The notes: generated by a model from the letters alone, not told the origin. A stretch of 64,000 bases of DNA from Nymphaea colorata (GCF_008831285.2 NC_045140.1:26926131-26990130); one strand, 5' to 3'. Positions 52,601 through 64,000 are shown, numbered from the stretch's first letter. Numbers and translations: made by a program.

Positions 52601-55600
52601 CCTGCATCGGTTGTTGTTGAGGAGAGGTGCTCAAGGAAACATTATAAAATTGGGTTGGTTGAAGCACTTGTACTCAATGAAACTTTAATTAAAAATTTTT
52701 AAAAAAAAAAGGTCATCTGCAACTGTCATTAATAAAATGGATCAGCTGCACAGGCTAGAAAACCAACCACTCTCATCCTTACCTGATAACAAAAATAACA
52801 CAACTCTTGAGATAAGAATGACATACCTCAATATGCTTTCTATGCGACTACCAAAAGTATCTACAACAAGTGCTTTGAGATGGCTACATTGCAGAATATC
52901 CTGAACTTCATGTACTGCATCCAAACAGTCAGCAGCTCCTTCTTGTCGCGTATCTACACTCGCCATGCGGTTGGCTATGCGGGCAAGGGTAGACATCTAC
53001 AGAGGCAGTTTGAAGTAAAACATATTATTTTATCTTGACCTTTGTTATGAGAGTCACAATGAACATCACAAAAAATCACACGTTCTCTAATGCATAGTCA
53101 GGAACAGGACAATATTGAATTTTTTTTGGTACAATGTATGGCCACATGCATACACAAAACTGACATGCAATCAAACTATGAAAGCATGGTTGGGAGCACA
53201 AACGAATATGTTTGCAATCACATAGAAGCTTATCTCCTATTAGTTAGATGAACAAAGTTGGTTGCCAAGTTCCCGAAAATAAATTTTCCATCAGAATGTC
53301 GTCTGACAGGACATTTTGCAACAATTTGCGCATACCCAAAACTGTTGATAAAAGCATTTGGAAATGGAAAAATCTTATATATTCATTAAGGCTCAAATAA
53401 CAACTGCCATTGGCCTTCAAGAACTATGGTTCTTATAAATGGAAAACAAGAAAATAGATGAAGATTCCCATAGCAAATTCAAAGAGTTTAATGTGGAAAC
53501 TAATTATTCCAAATTCATTTAAGAATTCTAGAAATGATGTTGGCCAATGACTAGCTCCCCTTCTATTTGACTAGCTCCCCTTCTATTTATAGCAGTCAGA
53601 GTTGGCCAATTGCTAGGTTTATAGCAGTTGGAGTTGGCCAATGACTAGCTCCCCTTCTATTTCGTTTATTTGTAGGGAGTTTTTGATGCGGAGCCAGAAG
53701 CAAACAAAACCATATCCAAATTTTGTAACACCGCCCCACGATCATCGGGCGGCAGGGCGACCCAACTGCTGCTGGTTGCAAAACTGGCACCTCCCCTGGT
53801 TTGAAAAGGGGTCGCCGTTGAGCACAAGACCTCCAGCCGTCTACCCACGCCAATGGTAGGACTCATTGCCACAACTCGTGAAGTGGTGGAGCCACCTGCT
53901 CTCCTCCAGGCAAACCGAAGAACAGGGCACGCAGGGACAATGAAGCCCCCAACTGCCGGCTGCAGTTTTAGCATCTCCTCCAGCCAGAGACGGGGCCATC
54001 AACGTCTGCCTCTCATCCGATCACCTACCTAAAATGAAGGTGAGGTCGAATGTCGGAAGTGACATTCATTGGGTCAAGATCAACATTACTCCCTGCTCAC
54101 CGATGGACGATCATCCCACAGTTGATTTTGATGGTCTATGCTCTCCCTATGTCCCTCCGATTGGTGTCCTTGCTGATACCAACTTCTACACCAACCAGCG
54201 ATAGGGTGGCCTCGACGATGATCGACTCCTGTTGGATGCCCTCAATTCTCAGCAAGTTGTGGGTTGAAGAAGAAGATGGAGCAGGTTCGTCAAGGTCTCC
54301 TATCCCAACCTCTGTGTAGTTGAATGCCCTGTCAATGGGCCTCCAACAGAAGCATGTGCGACGGCAACCAGTCGCCCCAGCCCACATTCTGATTGTTCGT
54401 CTCCTCGTTCTTGTCGTCTTTCTGCAAGCCTACGGTATTGCAGAATCAAATCTCCAGTGCCCCGTGCGACAGAACCCGCATCTCCATGAATTCATTTATT
54501 CTTCGTGTGAAAGAGGCTTCTATCTCATTTACCTTTCTTGTTGTAGTAACAAATTCTTGTCTGATATTTGTTAAATCAGATTCATGTTTTTATCAACGTA
54601 TGTTGCACATGTTCCTCCATTAATGACGAAACTTCGATGCCCGTAATACCTTGCTCTGATACCAATTGATGCAAGATAGATTAAGATTAATGAATCTTAA
54701 TCCGTACTTACTCACGACTAAGCTAAATTTATGCTAAAAACTAACTAAAACCCAAACAAATGACTATACAAACAGGAAAATCAGAAGAAAACTAAGAAAG
54801 AGCTTGCGATTCATTTCTTTTTCAACTATGCCCGTCAAAATGAAACCCACTCCACTCTATATAGAGAAAAGGATGGATTGCAGATCTGGATCCATTAATA
54901 GTATTTGAAATTTTCTAGATCTAGTTACAAAATTTGGATCTGGATCTATCCGCTTTTGGCTCTGCATGAGTTTTCCCATTTCTTGTGAGGCTTCTTGGAA
55001 CCACCTATAACATCTTTCTTGAATATATTTTTGGGCCCTTGCCCAATTCTTGAGTGTGTTATTGTGAATATTTTGATAGCTTATGAATCTCTTGGTGCAA
55101 GTACCTTGAGGGTATCTGTGAAAAACCTTATTGATTGTGAGAGGAAGTTGTCAATAACCATTGGCTTCATTAAAGAAGGTGTTTCTTTACACATATACCA
55201 TCTTATTCTCGCATTTTGGACAACAATCATGATAAAATAGTCTGTAGTTCTAAAGAGAAACAGATGTAGGCACCTGTAGAGGCACAATCTGCAGAAACAC
55301 TATGAATCAATCACAGCTTCAATAGGTGAAATAGTCAATGGTGGGCCATCATCAACCATGATTTAGTTCCAACAATCACATGGATTTAATATCAGTGAAG
55401 GATAAAGTGCAGAAGCCACCAGCCATGGAATATATTGTCTAGCATTTCAAAGATAAATGCAAACATGCAAGACTTCATATTAGCTTTGCAACTCAGTTAC
55501 TTCCACTCTATGCATTTTATGAGTGTATCACATAAACGCAGTTAACTCAGTGAGATGAATCATCAAAATAAGGCAAGGTGATAAATCAAGTTTAACTTTG

Positions 55601-58600
55601 TCAAAATAAAAAGCATAAGATGCACCACAAGAACCAATAGCAAACTAAAATAATTAAGACCAAAAAAACATGTTTGGCGGACCTGCATTAGATTCTCTGG
55701 TTCTAAGGAATTTAGCCCCAACCAAAACAAGTTGAATTGAGTTGCCTTTGGTGTACTTGTAGAGGAAGCTGGAGTTGTACAATCTGCAGACAAAGACTCA
55801 AAGAAGTGATCTTTCAGTCCCATTCCAGTGCAACTATTTGATGCTGCAACATGAGCATCATCTATACAAGCTGTGTCCATCTCATGAATATCTTCAAACA
55901 TTCCTTCCACACCTATATTAGGACACTCATTAACTTTTGGAGATTGACCTTCAACTCCTCTAGAGAAAGGCGTTTGAACTTTTGAAACCCCAGGACTCCC
56001 ACAAGTAGCAGAGTAATCAGTAGAAGTGTAACATTTAATGATATATTCCAGAATTTCAGCAAACTTCAGGAGGCGATCATTAACATCTAAATCATTGACA
56101 TCACACTTCTCAGCAAATGCACATATATAAGAATGAGCCTCCAAATGAGAGGGTGGAACAAGTTTCTCACATATTCTGCAGATTACTCCATCAATGTGCT
56201 CATGACTCTGTTGCTCATGAATTGAACTCCATTTCAATTCATCAAGCAGTTTCTTAGGTGAACTACCATCTTTCTGAAAGACCAAAGCTTCCACAACATC
56301 ACATGAGGAATGCAACTTCTCATTTAGAGTCCCAAAGTATGTAGAAGCATTAGATTCCATGGCCTGATCAGAATGTTGCACGTTCTGTGACGACTGTAAC
56401 AAAAGAGCCCTACTATCACTTCCAGGACACCCTCCCGTTGCAATGTCTTCCTTATCAAGAACTTCTTCACTATGTGGTTTTAATAGCATTTCAGCATCCG
56501 ATACACTTCTATAACTCTCCATATTTTTATAAAAAACTCCGTCAGACTTGACCCTTGAACTACTTCTCTGAGGAGTCCAGTTTGCTTCTATGTCTGGGAC
56601 ACTGTTCAGATACTCCATAAACATTGAAAGGCAATTCTTGTTGATCAGTCCCTTCTCTTTGTATGCTTGCACTAGCCTAGAATATTGGGCTAAAATGAAA
56701 ATCATTTTACTAAACAACTGCTTCAACCAACCTGACTGACAGAGCAGTCGCTTTTCTGATAAATCTCCAACTAGGCCTTCACATTTATGTTGAAACTCAG
56801 AACAGGGGAGATTTTTACAGACTGCCGAAAGAACCAGAAGCTCTTCAGCCATTTCCCGTGACTCTGCAGGCATATTCCCCTGCTCAGCTAGGATGGCTGA
56901 CACTTCTCTTGTGAAAAGAGAAAGTCTGTGGTCCATTGCTTCTTTGATTACATCCAGTCTGGTGTATGTTGATCCCAAAAGGCACTGAAAAAAAACATAC
57001 ATTTAGAACATAGACTGAAATTTTTGACTGAATATTGAGGAAGAAAATCAAGAGTGTGAACTTTTCCTGGAGTCAAAAGGAAGAAACTCAGATTTAGCAG
57101 TATAAAAATGGAAGCTTCTTACTAAGTATATATAACGGATCTGATATAAGTATCTCTTTATTATTACCTTTAACTCATCTGGACATTGTGAACCAGGTGG
57201 AGATGGATGAGAACCACCACGTGCTTTCAGCTCCCCTGTGGCACTGTTTAAGCATGGCATTTCAATCTTCAGATTACTGGTACCAGCTAAGTGTTCTACT
57301 ACATGCAAATCATCTTGCTCCACTATTGTTGTACCTTGACTTCCAGAATATAACTGCTTTAATCTTTGGTCACTGATGTTTGGAATGAGCAAGGAACGTC
57401 TGAAATATATTTCTTAGGAAAAGAAAAGGAGAGGAAAAAATGATCATGTAACTTCTACTTAGTTGATAAGCATAATAAGCAAGCCTGTTTGCCTAAAAAT
57501 CAAGATTTGCTTATATTCAATATGCCAAAAATGCCATCACATGGTGTGAATGGTTGAACCACAATTAAGATCATGGTGCATCTAATGTTCATGGATGAAA
57601 ATCGGATTAATGACTCTTTTAATCTACAACAGAAACCATTTAATGACCAAACTTTTCCCCTCCTATTTCTTAAACCATAAACTAATGAAAATGCCAATTA
57701 TAAGTTATTAAGAATAAATCAGCTCAATAAGTCGTCGAGCTAACAGGTTCTAAAATGCATAAATCAATTCGTAATTGTGCCCCCATCAAAACCTACCTGC
57801 ATCCATTTCACTCAAAAACATGTAATCTTTGAAAAGAAAGAAAAGTAATTAAATAACAGCTGAGTGAATTTCGTGGAATGACTCACATAAATGTGTAGAA
57901 CAAACAAAATGGAACCAATGGCTTAGCACTCCCCCACCTAGTTCATGTGGTTCATTTAATATTCCTGAAGTTACATGGATGAGAAAGGAACCATACCATT
58001 TATCACTGCATATTTAGCTCATAAACAGCTAGCTACAAGTTACAACCATAAAACAGGCTATATTAGTCAAACACAAGCTTAATTCAAGAAGCTGTGTTAA
58101 ACAACTAGCAAGCATACACGGCAAGATGACTGTGTTAGCTTAGCTCAGAGCCTCAGACCCACTAGTTACAAATGGCTAGTGCATATGTTCAGGCTTCCAG
58201 CTCACTGATACCATTTATAATGTTGTGAATGCTAGTTGAGACATGGTTTGTAAGAAACAAACTCAAATTTTCCAATACTTGTCATACATTTTTTATATTC
58301 TAGTGTATATTTTCACCACATTCTTATTATATGAATCAAAATTTCATCTATGTAAACGAATTGTTGTTTAGTGAACATTAAATGTTTTTGAAGCATGATT
58401 CTCTGCGCTATGATTCCACAAGGTTTCACGTATCCTTCAAATTTGCTATTCCAACGACAGGTGTGGCCTCACGATGAAGCTCACAGACTGACATACACAG
58501 GTTTTGATCCTTGTAACCGTGATATCAACCTGAGACCAGATTACAGAACAAACAAGCCCCTGGTAAAAAGAAGCACAGCGACTCTCCAAGGTAAGCTGAA

Positions 58601-59152
58601 TCCCCCAGAAAGCGCGACTACTATAGTTCATCCACAACAAGTCCGGTGATATACAAGATTTATATGATTGTCAGATCAGACACACAAACACTCATAAATC
58701 ATATCTACCCATCACTAGACATAACTAAATCAAACTAAAAAATTATTCGTTTTAGACCAACAGTAATGAGGATTAAGAATCCGTTAAGCCACATACTTCA
58801 TCAAGAAAAAAACTCAAATAATTGATGCACAGCAAGAAAAGGCAAAAAGGAAAGAAAGCACACCATGCGACGAGGCTCTCTGACAAGAACCGATTAACCC
58901 ACCCCGCTCGCCATCGCCGCGGAAGCCACCGGCGAACCTCGATTCCCCGAGTTTGGCCGGGCGCCGCGATGAGCGGAAAAAGATTCCCCGCTGCCGGCCG
59001 CCATCTGAGGTGACTCTCAGCTTGCCGCTGCCGACGCCACCTCTAACCGGAACAGCTTCATCGGACGGGGGGCCACGCTTAGTCTTGATGGGGTTGAGGC
59101 CGGAAGGGATTCCGAACCCCGCCGTAGAACCCGAGCTATCGCTGCTCATCAT
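40296..59152 (-). CDS. IRE-family AGC serine/threonine kinase (IRE4-like), 17 exons
   Basis: Seventeen exons join in frame to 1138 residues: 58864-59152, 57797-57826, 57168-57412, 55683-56984, 52827-52996, 51839-52070, 49792-49884, 48366-48506, 48184-48276, 47680-47887, 47488-47573, 43151-43239, 41773-41824, 41640-41696, 41189-41347, 40911-40988 and 40296-40388. The N-terminus has [13 protein letters not shown], as in IRE4-type proteins. A zinc-finger-like CxxC-x11-H-x3-C lies at 457-476. The kinase domain starts near 727: glycine loop GAFGKV 736-741, Lys756, HRDLKPAN with Asp849, DFG 868-870, an enlarged activation segment, then APE 925-927. The C-terminus ends soon after [11 protein letters not shown]. 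Arabidopsis IRE kinases act in root-hair and root growth. The last intron is GC-AG. Exon 2 (30 nt) and the acceptor at 57413 are inferred from phase. Confidence 0.88.
42186..42370. repeat. MITE-like family, copy C (in kinase intron)
   Basis: Left end CAGGGATGGAGGC and right end GGCTCCACCCCTGC form inverted termini about 185 bp apart, with GGCCCCTCC and GGCCCCTC blocks inside. It lies in the intron between kinase exons 43151-43239 and 41773-41824. Confidence 0.5.
44068..44774. mobile_element. Non-autonomous hAT-like transposon with exact 8-bp target duplication
   Basis: 707 bp bounded by CAATGTTATC (44068-44077) and its exact inverse GATAACATTG (44765-44774). The flanks are identical 8-bp repeats TCAGACAC at 44060-44067 and 44775-44782. 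The 8-bp duplication and YARNG-type ends are hAT hallmarks. Inside, both ends are rich in ATACG/CGTAT motifs such as GATACGCCGTATCG and its inverse, forming a subterminal palindromic zone. The middle has T-rich repeats and no transposase frame. It sits in the 4.2-kb intron of the kinase gene. Confidence 0.85.
45514..45562. repeat. (TA)n microsatellite
   Basis: About 24 uninterrupted TA units in the large kinase intron, immediately next to the pararetrovirus-like fragment. Confidence 0.9.
45580..46310 (+). pseudogene. Broken endogenous pararetrovirus (Caulimoviridae-like) polymerase fragment
   Basis: One frame is open from about 45727 to the stop at 46039-46041 and reads like the linker before caulimovirid reverse transcriptase, including [18 protein letters not shown]. 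Beyond that stop the RT similarity continues but moves between frames at least twice: a NYKRLND block near 46075-46095, then [13 protein letters not shown] near 46270-46300. The spacing and wording of these blocks fit Caulimoviridae better than Ty3/gypsy. Stops and shifts make it non-functional. No movement-protein or coat region is seen. It lies inside a kinase intron, sense strand opposite to the host gene, as an old integrated copy flanked by TA microsatellites. Confidence 0.7.
46529..46625. repeat. (CT)n then (TA)n microsatellite
   Basis: About 24 bases of CT repeat pass directly into roughly 70 bases of near-perfect TA repeat with two ACATATAC interruptions. Confidence 0.9.
47143..47438. 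repeat. Near-perfect tandem duplication, 148-bp unit, in kinase intron
   Basis: The unit starting AATCCTATAATACTTCAACC at 47143 repeats at 47291 with no difference that I see over the compared length. It ends about 50 bp before exon 47488-47573, on the acceptor side of that region as read on the plus strand. This suggests a recent duplication. Confidence 0.85.
53540..53662. repeat. Short tandem repeats GTTGGCCAATGACTAGCTCC
   Basis: The phrase GACTAGCTCCCCTTCTATTT occurs three times and GAGTTGGCCAAT variants alternate with TATAGCAGT, giving a compact imperfect array in a kinase intron. Confidence 0.75.
54653..54966 (-). mobile_element. LTR retrotransposon remnant: primer site plus 300-bp LTR
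   Basis: GCTCTGATACCA at 54653-54664 is the inverse of the standard tRNA-Met primer site. Directly right of it lies a 300-bp block, TGATGCAAG...GGCTCTGCA (54667-54966), matching the repeat at 20629-20918. On the minus strand this reads LTR (TG...CA) then primer site. Sequence to the left (about 53670-54650) is GC-rich and may be a decayed internal region; I recognise no retroelement protein in it. It lies in the 2.7-kb intron between kinase exons 55683-56984 and 52827-52996. Confidence 0.65.
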
Positions 59153-61132
59153 CTTCAAAACACAACATACTGCCGAAAGGAAAGAAGAAGAAGAAAAAGG
59201 AAGGACCCGCTTCTACTAAAGGAAAATCCCCACTCTGACGATGCAAGAAAATCCGCCACTACGGATTCGGTGGCTTGACTGGGACGAAAAAGACGAAAGG
59301 GAAAATGAATGAGGTCTGCGCGGAAGATGCTCCGGTCCGTTGGCAGAGGGAAGCGGGTAAACGAGGAAGATGAGGATGAAGTGTCAGATGAACTCTCTCC
59401 GGTGCGGGTTGACTGGCCATGACTGCGTCTTGGTTTGGTATAACCAGCAAAGCCCCGCATGCTCCAAGTTGGCGCGTTATCAAACGCTAGAACGACAAGT
59501 GGCGCCCACAGCGACGAGTGCGCCACCGAGTTCCTGCCGGCGCGTCCAAGCCTCGGCAACACTGGGCGAGCCGGAGATGGCTCGGTTCGTGGCTCCCTGC
59601 TCCCTCCCTGAACCAGGCTACCGGACCTTCTTCCTGGGTCCAGTTAATGGCTTCGCTCGGTGGGTTTCTTAGCAATGGCCATTTGAGTGCTTATCGAGCC
59701 GTGCCATTTCCCTGAAAAAACTGTTATCAGCGGCTCCGCCTGACCTTGTCGCTCGCCCAATTGAAGAGCACGGAATTATTCCGCCCGCCGCCGACCACTT
59801 TGGTGACGGCTGGTAAGCGACCACTTGGCCCTTCATCACGTCACCCCCCATAAACGGGTAGCTGCCGTCGCAATTTGTTGCTTTTAAACCAAATTTACAT
59901 AAATAAAACTTTTACAGCACTAAGATAGCTAAGATGAAAAGGTTGATCTCAATTTCTTGGCAAGTAAAGAGTTGAGTTTTCTTTGCTAGGTCACAATTAC
60001 ATCACGTATGTGGAAAAGCCACCTTTTTACATGACTGCAATTATGAATATTTTGTACAAGAATTTTGGAAATTTTGATTTTTTTTTATGCATAAATAAAA
60101 TAATGAATTGATGTTCTTTAATCTTTATGACATCTTATCCATATAGTTAAGTTGATTCCTGACGTTTTCAATGTTGACAAAATTTTAAAGATATAGAATA
60201 TTATTATACTTGTTCGAGAACGAGTTCCTCCTTTCGATTTTTTTGGAGAAAAGGAAAACTCGTACGCCTTTTCCTGTGAACTGAAAATCTTAATCTAGCA
60301 AGTGAGCAAGTCAAAATACAGATGAGTCATTGTTTAGTTCGCAATCGCAAAGCGTCTTATGCTTGATGGGACATGCAAACAAGTCAAAGTACAAGTAGCC
60401 CATCTTCGAATCCGATTATTTTTCAAAAAAGTCCCTACTTGTAGATTATGTTACAAACAATCCATATCTTATAATCCCCATTTCCATTGCGCATTTCTGT
60501 CGTTCGGCTAAAGTTCTAATATCTGCAAGCCAGACAAATGGAAAGACCATTCATTCCTTTTTGACGAAATAACCAACAACGATTTCCAATATCTTTCCAA
60601 GTTGACATCTAGTACAAGCCTTTACTATTAACCTCAAGATCTCAATGTTTTAAGTTGTTTTCGTACGGTTGAAAATGCAATCTTATGTGGGTGAGTTTTA
60701 TGCCGTCAGATGTCCATGGATGGCTAAAACATAAAAATCTATCACCAAAAAACAGTTGTTACATGAGTAATATCTACAATTTATGATGCAGCAATAGTTT
60801 ATTGTGTCCTTAGCAACTATTCATGATGCTTTTAGCACAGATTTTTAATTTTTAATCACACAGCAGCACAGGGAAGCAAAAAAATTCTCCTCATATGGTG
60901 TAGTTTGAAAAGAGTCCAACATTGACTTGTGAGAACTGAGAACCTTACATCTATCCATGATTTTGAAGAATTTTAAAGAAACAATAGGCCATAAGTTGTC
61001 AAAATATGGTGATTTAAAGGTGGGTTGGGGGGGTGGGGGGGGCGAGGGGGTGGAGAGACCGTCGAATCTGCTGTTACTGTTCTCGACAGGGGGGGAAGCA
61101 AATCTAGAGATTGAAGTAAAAACAATAAGAAG

Positions 61133-61352
61133 TCAATTCATGTTAAACTAATCGTCTTTCTGTGAGCAACATTGTTATAATTCATAGAACACTTGAAGAG
61201 TGAGATTGCAAAGTTCCTTGTAGAATAAATGGATATCATTAATCAATTCATGTTAAACTAATCGTCTTTCTGTGAGCGACATGGTTATAATTCATAGAAC
61301 AACTTAAAGAGTGAGATTGCAAAATTCCTTATTGAATAAATGGATATCATTA
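61133..61352. repeat. Tandem duplication, 110-bp unit
   Basis: The unit beginning TCAATTCATGTTAAACTAAT at 61133 repeats at 61243, with a handful of substitutions (for example GAGCAACATTG versus GAGCGACATGG) and a shifted A. Confidence 0.8.
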
Positions 61353-61780
61353 CTCGAACCTACGGTAGATGAGTCTCTAGACTTCTTTTCCATTCCAAAC
61401 GTACCCGGTACAGGATTGTATTAAGATTGAGTCAGCTTGCACAAATTTGGAACCAAAGACAACTGGGTGGTGGTGCATTTCAGAAATGGTTAAACAAATG
61501 AACTGGATGCATTAAATATGAACCAGACCATCCTTAAAAGGCACACTTGACATGGCTAAACACAGAATCATACTTTTAAATGGTGCTGCTTATCGGGCAG
61601 CCAGTTCATCCGCATTTAGCTGACATAGGACGGCTTAATGATGACCACACAAACTAAATGACGCACTATACCACGTCAAACTAACATCTTCGTTCCCTTT
61701 TCTTCTTTTCATTTTGGTGTAAATCTCCCTCCTGTATCAACTGCCTTTGGGGGTGCGGATAGCAGAACACAAAAAGCAAA

Positions 61781-61956
61781 AGAAGAGCAACTTCACTACA
61801 ACCTTGTTTCTCAGAGTTGGACATCCTATTTTGAACCAATAGTTTGGAATAAGCTTATAGCAGCAGAAAAGAAGAGCAACTTCACTACAACCTTGTTTCT
61901 CAGAGTTGGACATCCTATTTTGAACCAATAGTTTGGAATAAGCTTATAGCAGCAGA
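61781..61956. repeat. Tandem duplication, 89-bp unit
   Basis: AGAAGAGCAACTTCACTACA begins at 61781 and again at 61870; the two copies look identical through AGCAGCAGA. Confidence 0.85.
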
Positions 61957-62387
61957 TTTAAACTTTGAGTGCAAAAATTGAACAAATCTACCAATGGCAT
62001 CTAAATCCCATTAAGACGGTGTTACGAACGAGTAAGCAAATTTCCTTCATTGACCAAGGCATAAAATCCTTCCGGAAGCAATCCTTAGAATAACTTGATT
62101 TCAGGTACCAATTATTGTAATTGACTTTGTAAAAAAAAAGTCCAAAAAGAAACAAACTTCTGCAGAATAGGCAAATAATGAAGTGGAGATACCTTGATGC
62201 ATGATACTTGGACGTAGATATGCCATAAGTAAGGGCAGGCCGGTAGGACACAAATGATCGACTAAACAGCCTACTGTAATGGTACCCATTCTTAATAACC
62301 ATATCCAGTACAGCTGATGAAGTGGACACACCTCGTAAGTGAACTGTCCCCAGGAGGTAGGTACACGAATTCACATTCATTCCAAGC

Positions 62388-63155
62388 CTATGAAGTCGCG
62401 ACCTCTTTAGCTGCAAGGATTGTGGTCTTCGCATCATCTATAGAGAAAGAGCATCAAGTATCACATCAGTAGCGGATAGCATGGTGCCAAGCAATGGTGT
62501 GATCAAACTTGAACCAACACATAAGAGATTACCTGCTGCCAAACATAAGGGAACAATATTGCACATGAACAAAGGGAACAATATTGCACATGAACAAGGA
62601 TATACACTTCTATTTCCTACACAATTATTCTCCCATCAATGATGCTGATCCTCACCATGACAGTATTTTTCTTTTTGCTTCATTTTAATCCCAGGAGGCA
62701 AGGGTCACGACTTGGTGTCTACAATAGTATCGAAACCTAAACATTCACTAGAAGGAAAAAAAAACACAACCATTAGTTCTATATCTTGCTGCATCCGTTT
62801 GTCCCTCTTCAGCATAACTCTATGCATCACGAAATATCTAAACCACAGCACGAACATCCTACATTTCCACGACAGGACCTGCTTCAGCTCAACTTCACTG
62901 AAAAGCTAGCTTTTGCCAACCTATTTCCTTCCATGCCAACTTACAGAAAAGAGATTATGAGTTGGCTATAAACTGTGTGCTTTGCACCATAACATCCAAA
63001 CCGTATAGCCACATGTATGGCTTCTGCACCTTCTAATTCAGTGCAGTCAAAATATTGGGATCCTGTCATTTCTTATGGCAACTACAGACATTATGCACAT
63101 GATTTACTTTACCCATTGGACTAGCTACCGTGGGTCTACATATGGAACATGAAAG

Positions 63156-63197
<42 letters not shown>

Positions 63198-64000
63198 GCA
63201 TCTTTTTGTATATATAAGATTTGTCTCAACCAGAGGATTAATTCACAGTGATCTACCTGCAACACTGACCAGGAAGAATTCCTGAGGAACATTCAGGTCT
63301 GTCATCACTGCTGCTTTAGCAGCTGCAATACCAACAGCAGTGCTCTTCAGAATATCCAGACCAGCACATAGAGATGCCAAAACACCACCAACCAAACAAT
63401 CACCAGCACCTGTAAGTCTTACAACTGAAACAGGGAGAGCAGGGAAATGCAACATTTTTGGTGAGGTCCAGTCAATCATTTGTTCAACCTCATATAGACA
63501 TTGACAACTGGAGGACATAATGTTGTACAAGGCACTACCAGTACCAGTACCCCTTTCATGCCTTACATGGCCTATATCATAATGAGGCAAATCCTTAAGA
63601 CAAAGGAATGCACCATTTGATCCAAGAGTCAGAAGAATCACATCAATGCCCTTCTCTAGCAGCACACGGAGAGCTGGTTTCAGATTCTGCAAAAGAGTTT
63701 CAGCTGAATGTCTATACGTTGCACTCTCTCCAGTTTGGAATGAATATGTGGCATATCCAGAGGATACAGCATCTGCCATAGCAAGAAGCTCATCTTCATT
63801 TGGTGAAATGAACTGCACCTATACAGAGATTTTGGCACAAAAAATAGTACAATGGTTACAAGAATTTATATCACAGAAAGATGAAAATGGAAAGAATATA
63901 TAAATGTGAATACTTACATAGTCAATAATAGTTTCAATTCTTTTTGATTTGCTCACCGATACAGGCTCAAACCATACTGGAGTATGGGATGCTTCAGCCA
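62388..64000 (-). CDS. pfkB-family sugar kinase, probably pseudouridine kinase (3' exons; 5' part outside window)
   Basis: Three exons on the minus strand join in frame: 63918 to beyond 64000, 63257-63818 and 62388-62437, about 230 residues. They read HTPVWFEPVSVSKSKRI, then ISPNEDELLAMADA, then the pfkB C-terminal signature VVRLTGAGDCLVGG, with GAGDC as anion hole and catalytic Asp. All introns are GT-AG. The last exon ends the protein at ...LAAKEVATS with a TAG at 62388-62390; no C-terminal peroxisomal SKL-type signal is seen. The combination of these blocks fits plant pseudouridine kinase (PUKI), which phosphorylates pseudouridine before the glycosylase PUMY in peroxisomal catabolism. Another nucleoside- or ribokinase-like pfkB enzyme remains possible. 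The open frame starting MMRRPQ at 62437 is the last exon read in the wrong frame. Confidence 0.82.
63160..63198. repeat. GATA/GA microsatellite
   Basis: Several GATA units pass into a GA run, in the intron between exons 63257-63818 and 62388-62437, about 60 bp from the donor of the former. Confidence 0.85.

Larger units (their letters stand above)
59153..62387. other. Intergenic region upstream of the kinase gene
   Basis: 59153 to about 59850 is GC-rich and should carry the promoter and 5' UTR of the kinase gene; its many overlapping open frames have no family resemblance. Beyond it the spacer is AT-rich, with a G-run at 61022-61050 and two tandem duplications (61133-61352, 61781-61956). The far right holds the 3' flank of the pfkB kinase gene. 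Confidence 0.5.

Noticed and set aside
57399-57399. Acceptor TTTCAG at 57400-57401 for kinase exon 3
   Set aside because: It leaves a phase mismatch with the upstream exons and has a weak pyrimidine tract; CCTAAG at 57413-57418 fits both phase and tract.
58395-58649. 84-codon plus-strand open frame
   Set aside because: Lies in the first intron of the kinase gene; not recognised and no supporting splice or start context.
59155-59715. Overlapping open frames in the GC-rich region upstream of the kinase gene
   Set aside because: They occur on both strands in several frames without family resemblance; best explained as promoter or 5' UTR GC content.
61988-62437. 149-residue minus-strand open frame starting MMRRPQ
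   Set aside because: Its first 50 bases are the last exon of the pfkB kinase read in another phase; the rest is 3' UTR.

Overview
The window is nuclear DNA of a flowering plant. The genes have GT-AG introns, are widely spaced, and encode plant-specific families (a TRM/DUF4378 protein, an OVATE family protein, a polyol-type sugar transporter, an IRE-type AGC kinase). They are separated by AT-rich DNA full of LTR retrotransposon remnants, small DNA transposons and simple repeats. I cannot name the species; nothing I see points specifically to a grass.

Layout, left to right. 1-0.7 kb: last exon of a DUF4378 protein (+). 4.4-6.4 kb: a five-exon NUS1/LEW1 gene (+), the non-catalytic partner of the dehydrodolichyl diphosphate synthase. 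8.3-8.9 kb: an intronless gene (+) for a small plastid membrane protein with an internal repeat. 9.2-19.9 kb: a composite retroelement, made of two head-to-tail copies of a decayed Ty3/gypsy chromovirus and ending in a miniature TRIM element on the other strand. The whole block is flanked by one 5-bp direct repeat (GAAAT). 20-26.7 kb: non-genic, with an LTR fragment, small repeats and one unrecognised open frame. 26.7-28.5 kb: a two-exon polyol/monosaccharide transporter (-). 28.5-37 kb: non-genic, with a foldback MITE and members of a small repeat family. 37-37.9 kb: an intronless OVATE family protein gene (+). 40.3-59.2 kb: a 17-exon IRE-type (IRE4-like) protein kinase gene (-). I reconstructed its exons with a consistent reading frame; its introns hold a hAT-like element, a broken endogenous pararetrovirus fragment, tandem duplications and an LTR remnant. 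59.2-62.4 kb: non-genic with two recent tandem duplications. 62.4-64 kb: 3' part of a pfkB-family kinase gene, probably pseudouridine kinase (-), running off the right edge.

The genes do not form a pathway; this is ordinary plant gene order. I found no CRISPR array, operon or obviously new biochemical system. The most unusual structure is the composite gypsy/TRIM insertion at 9.2-19.9 kb.
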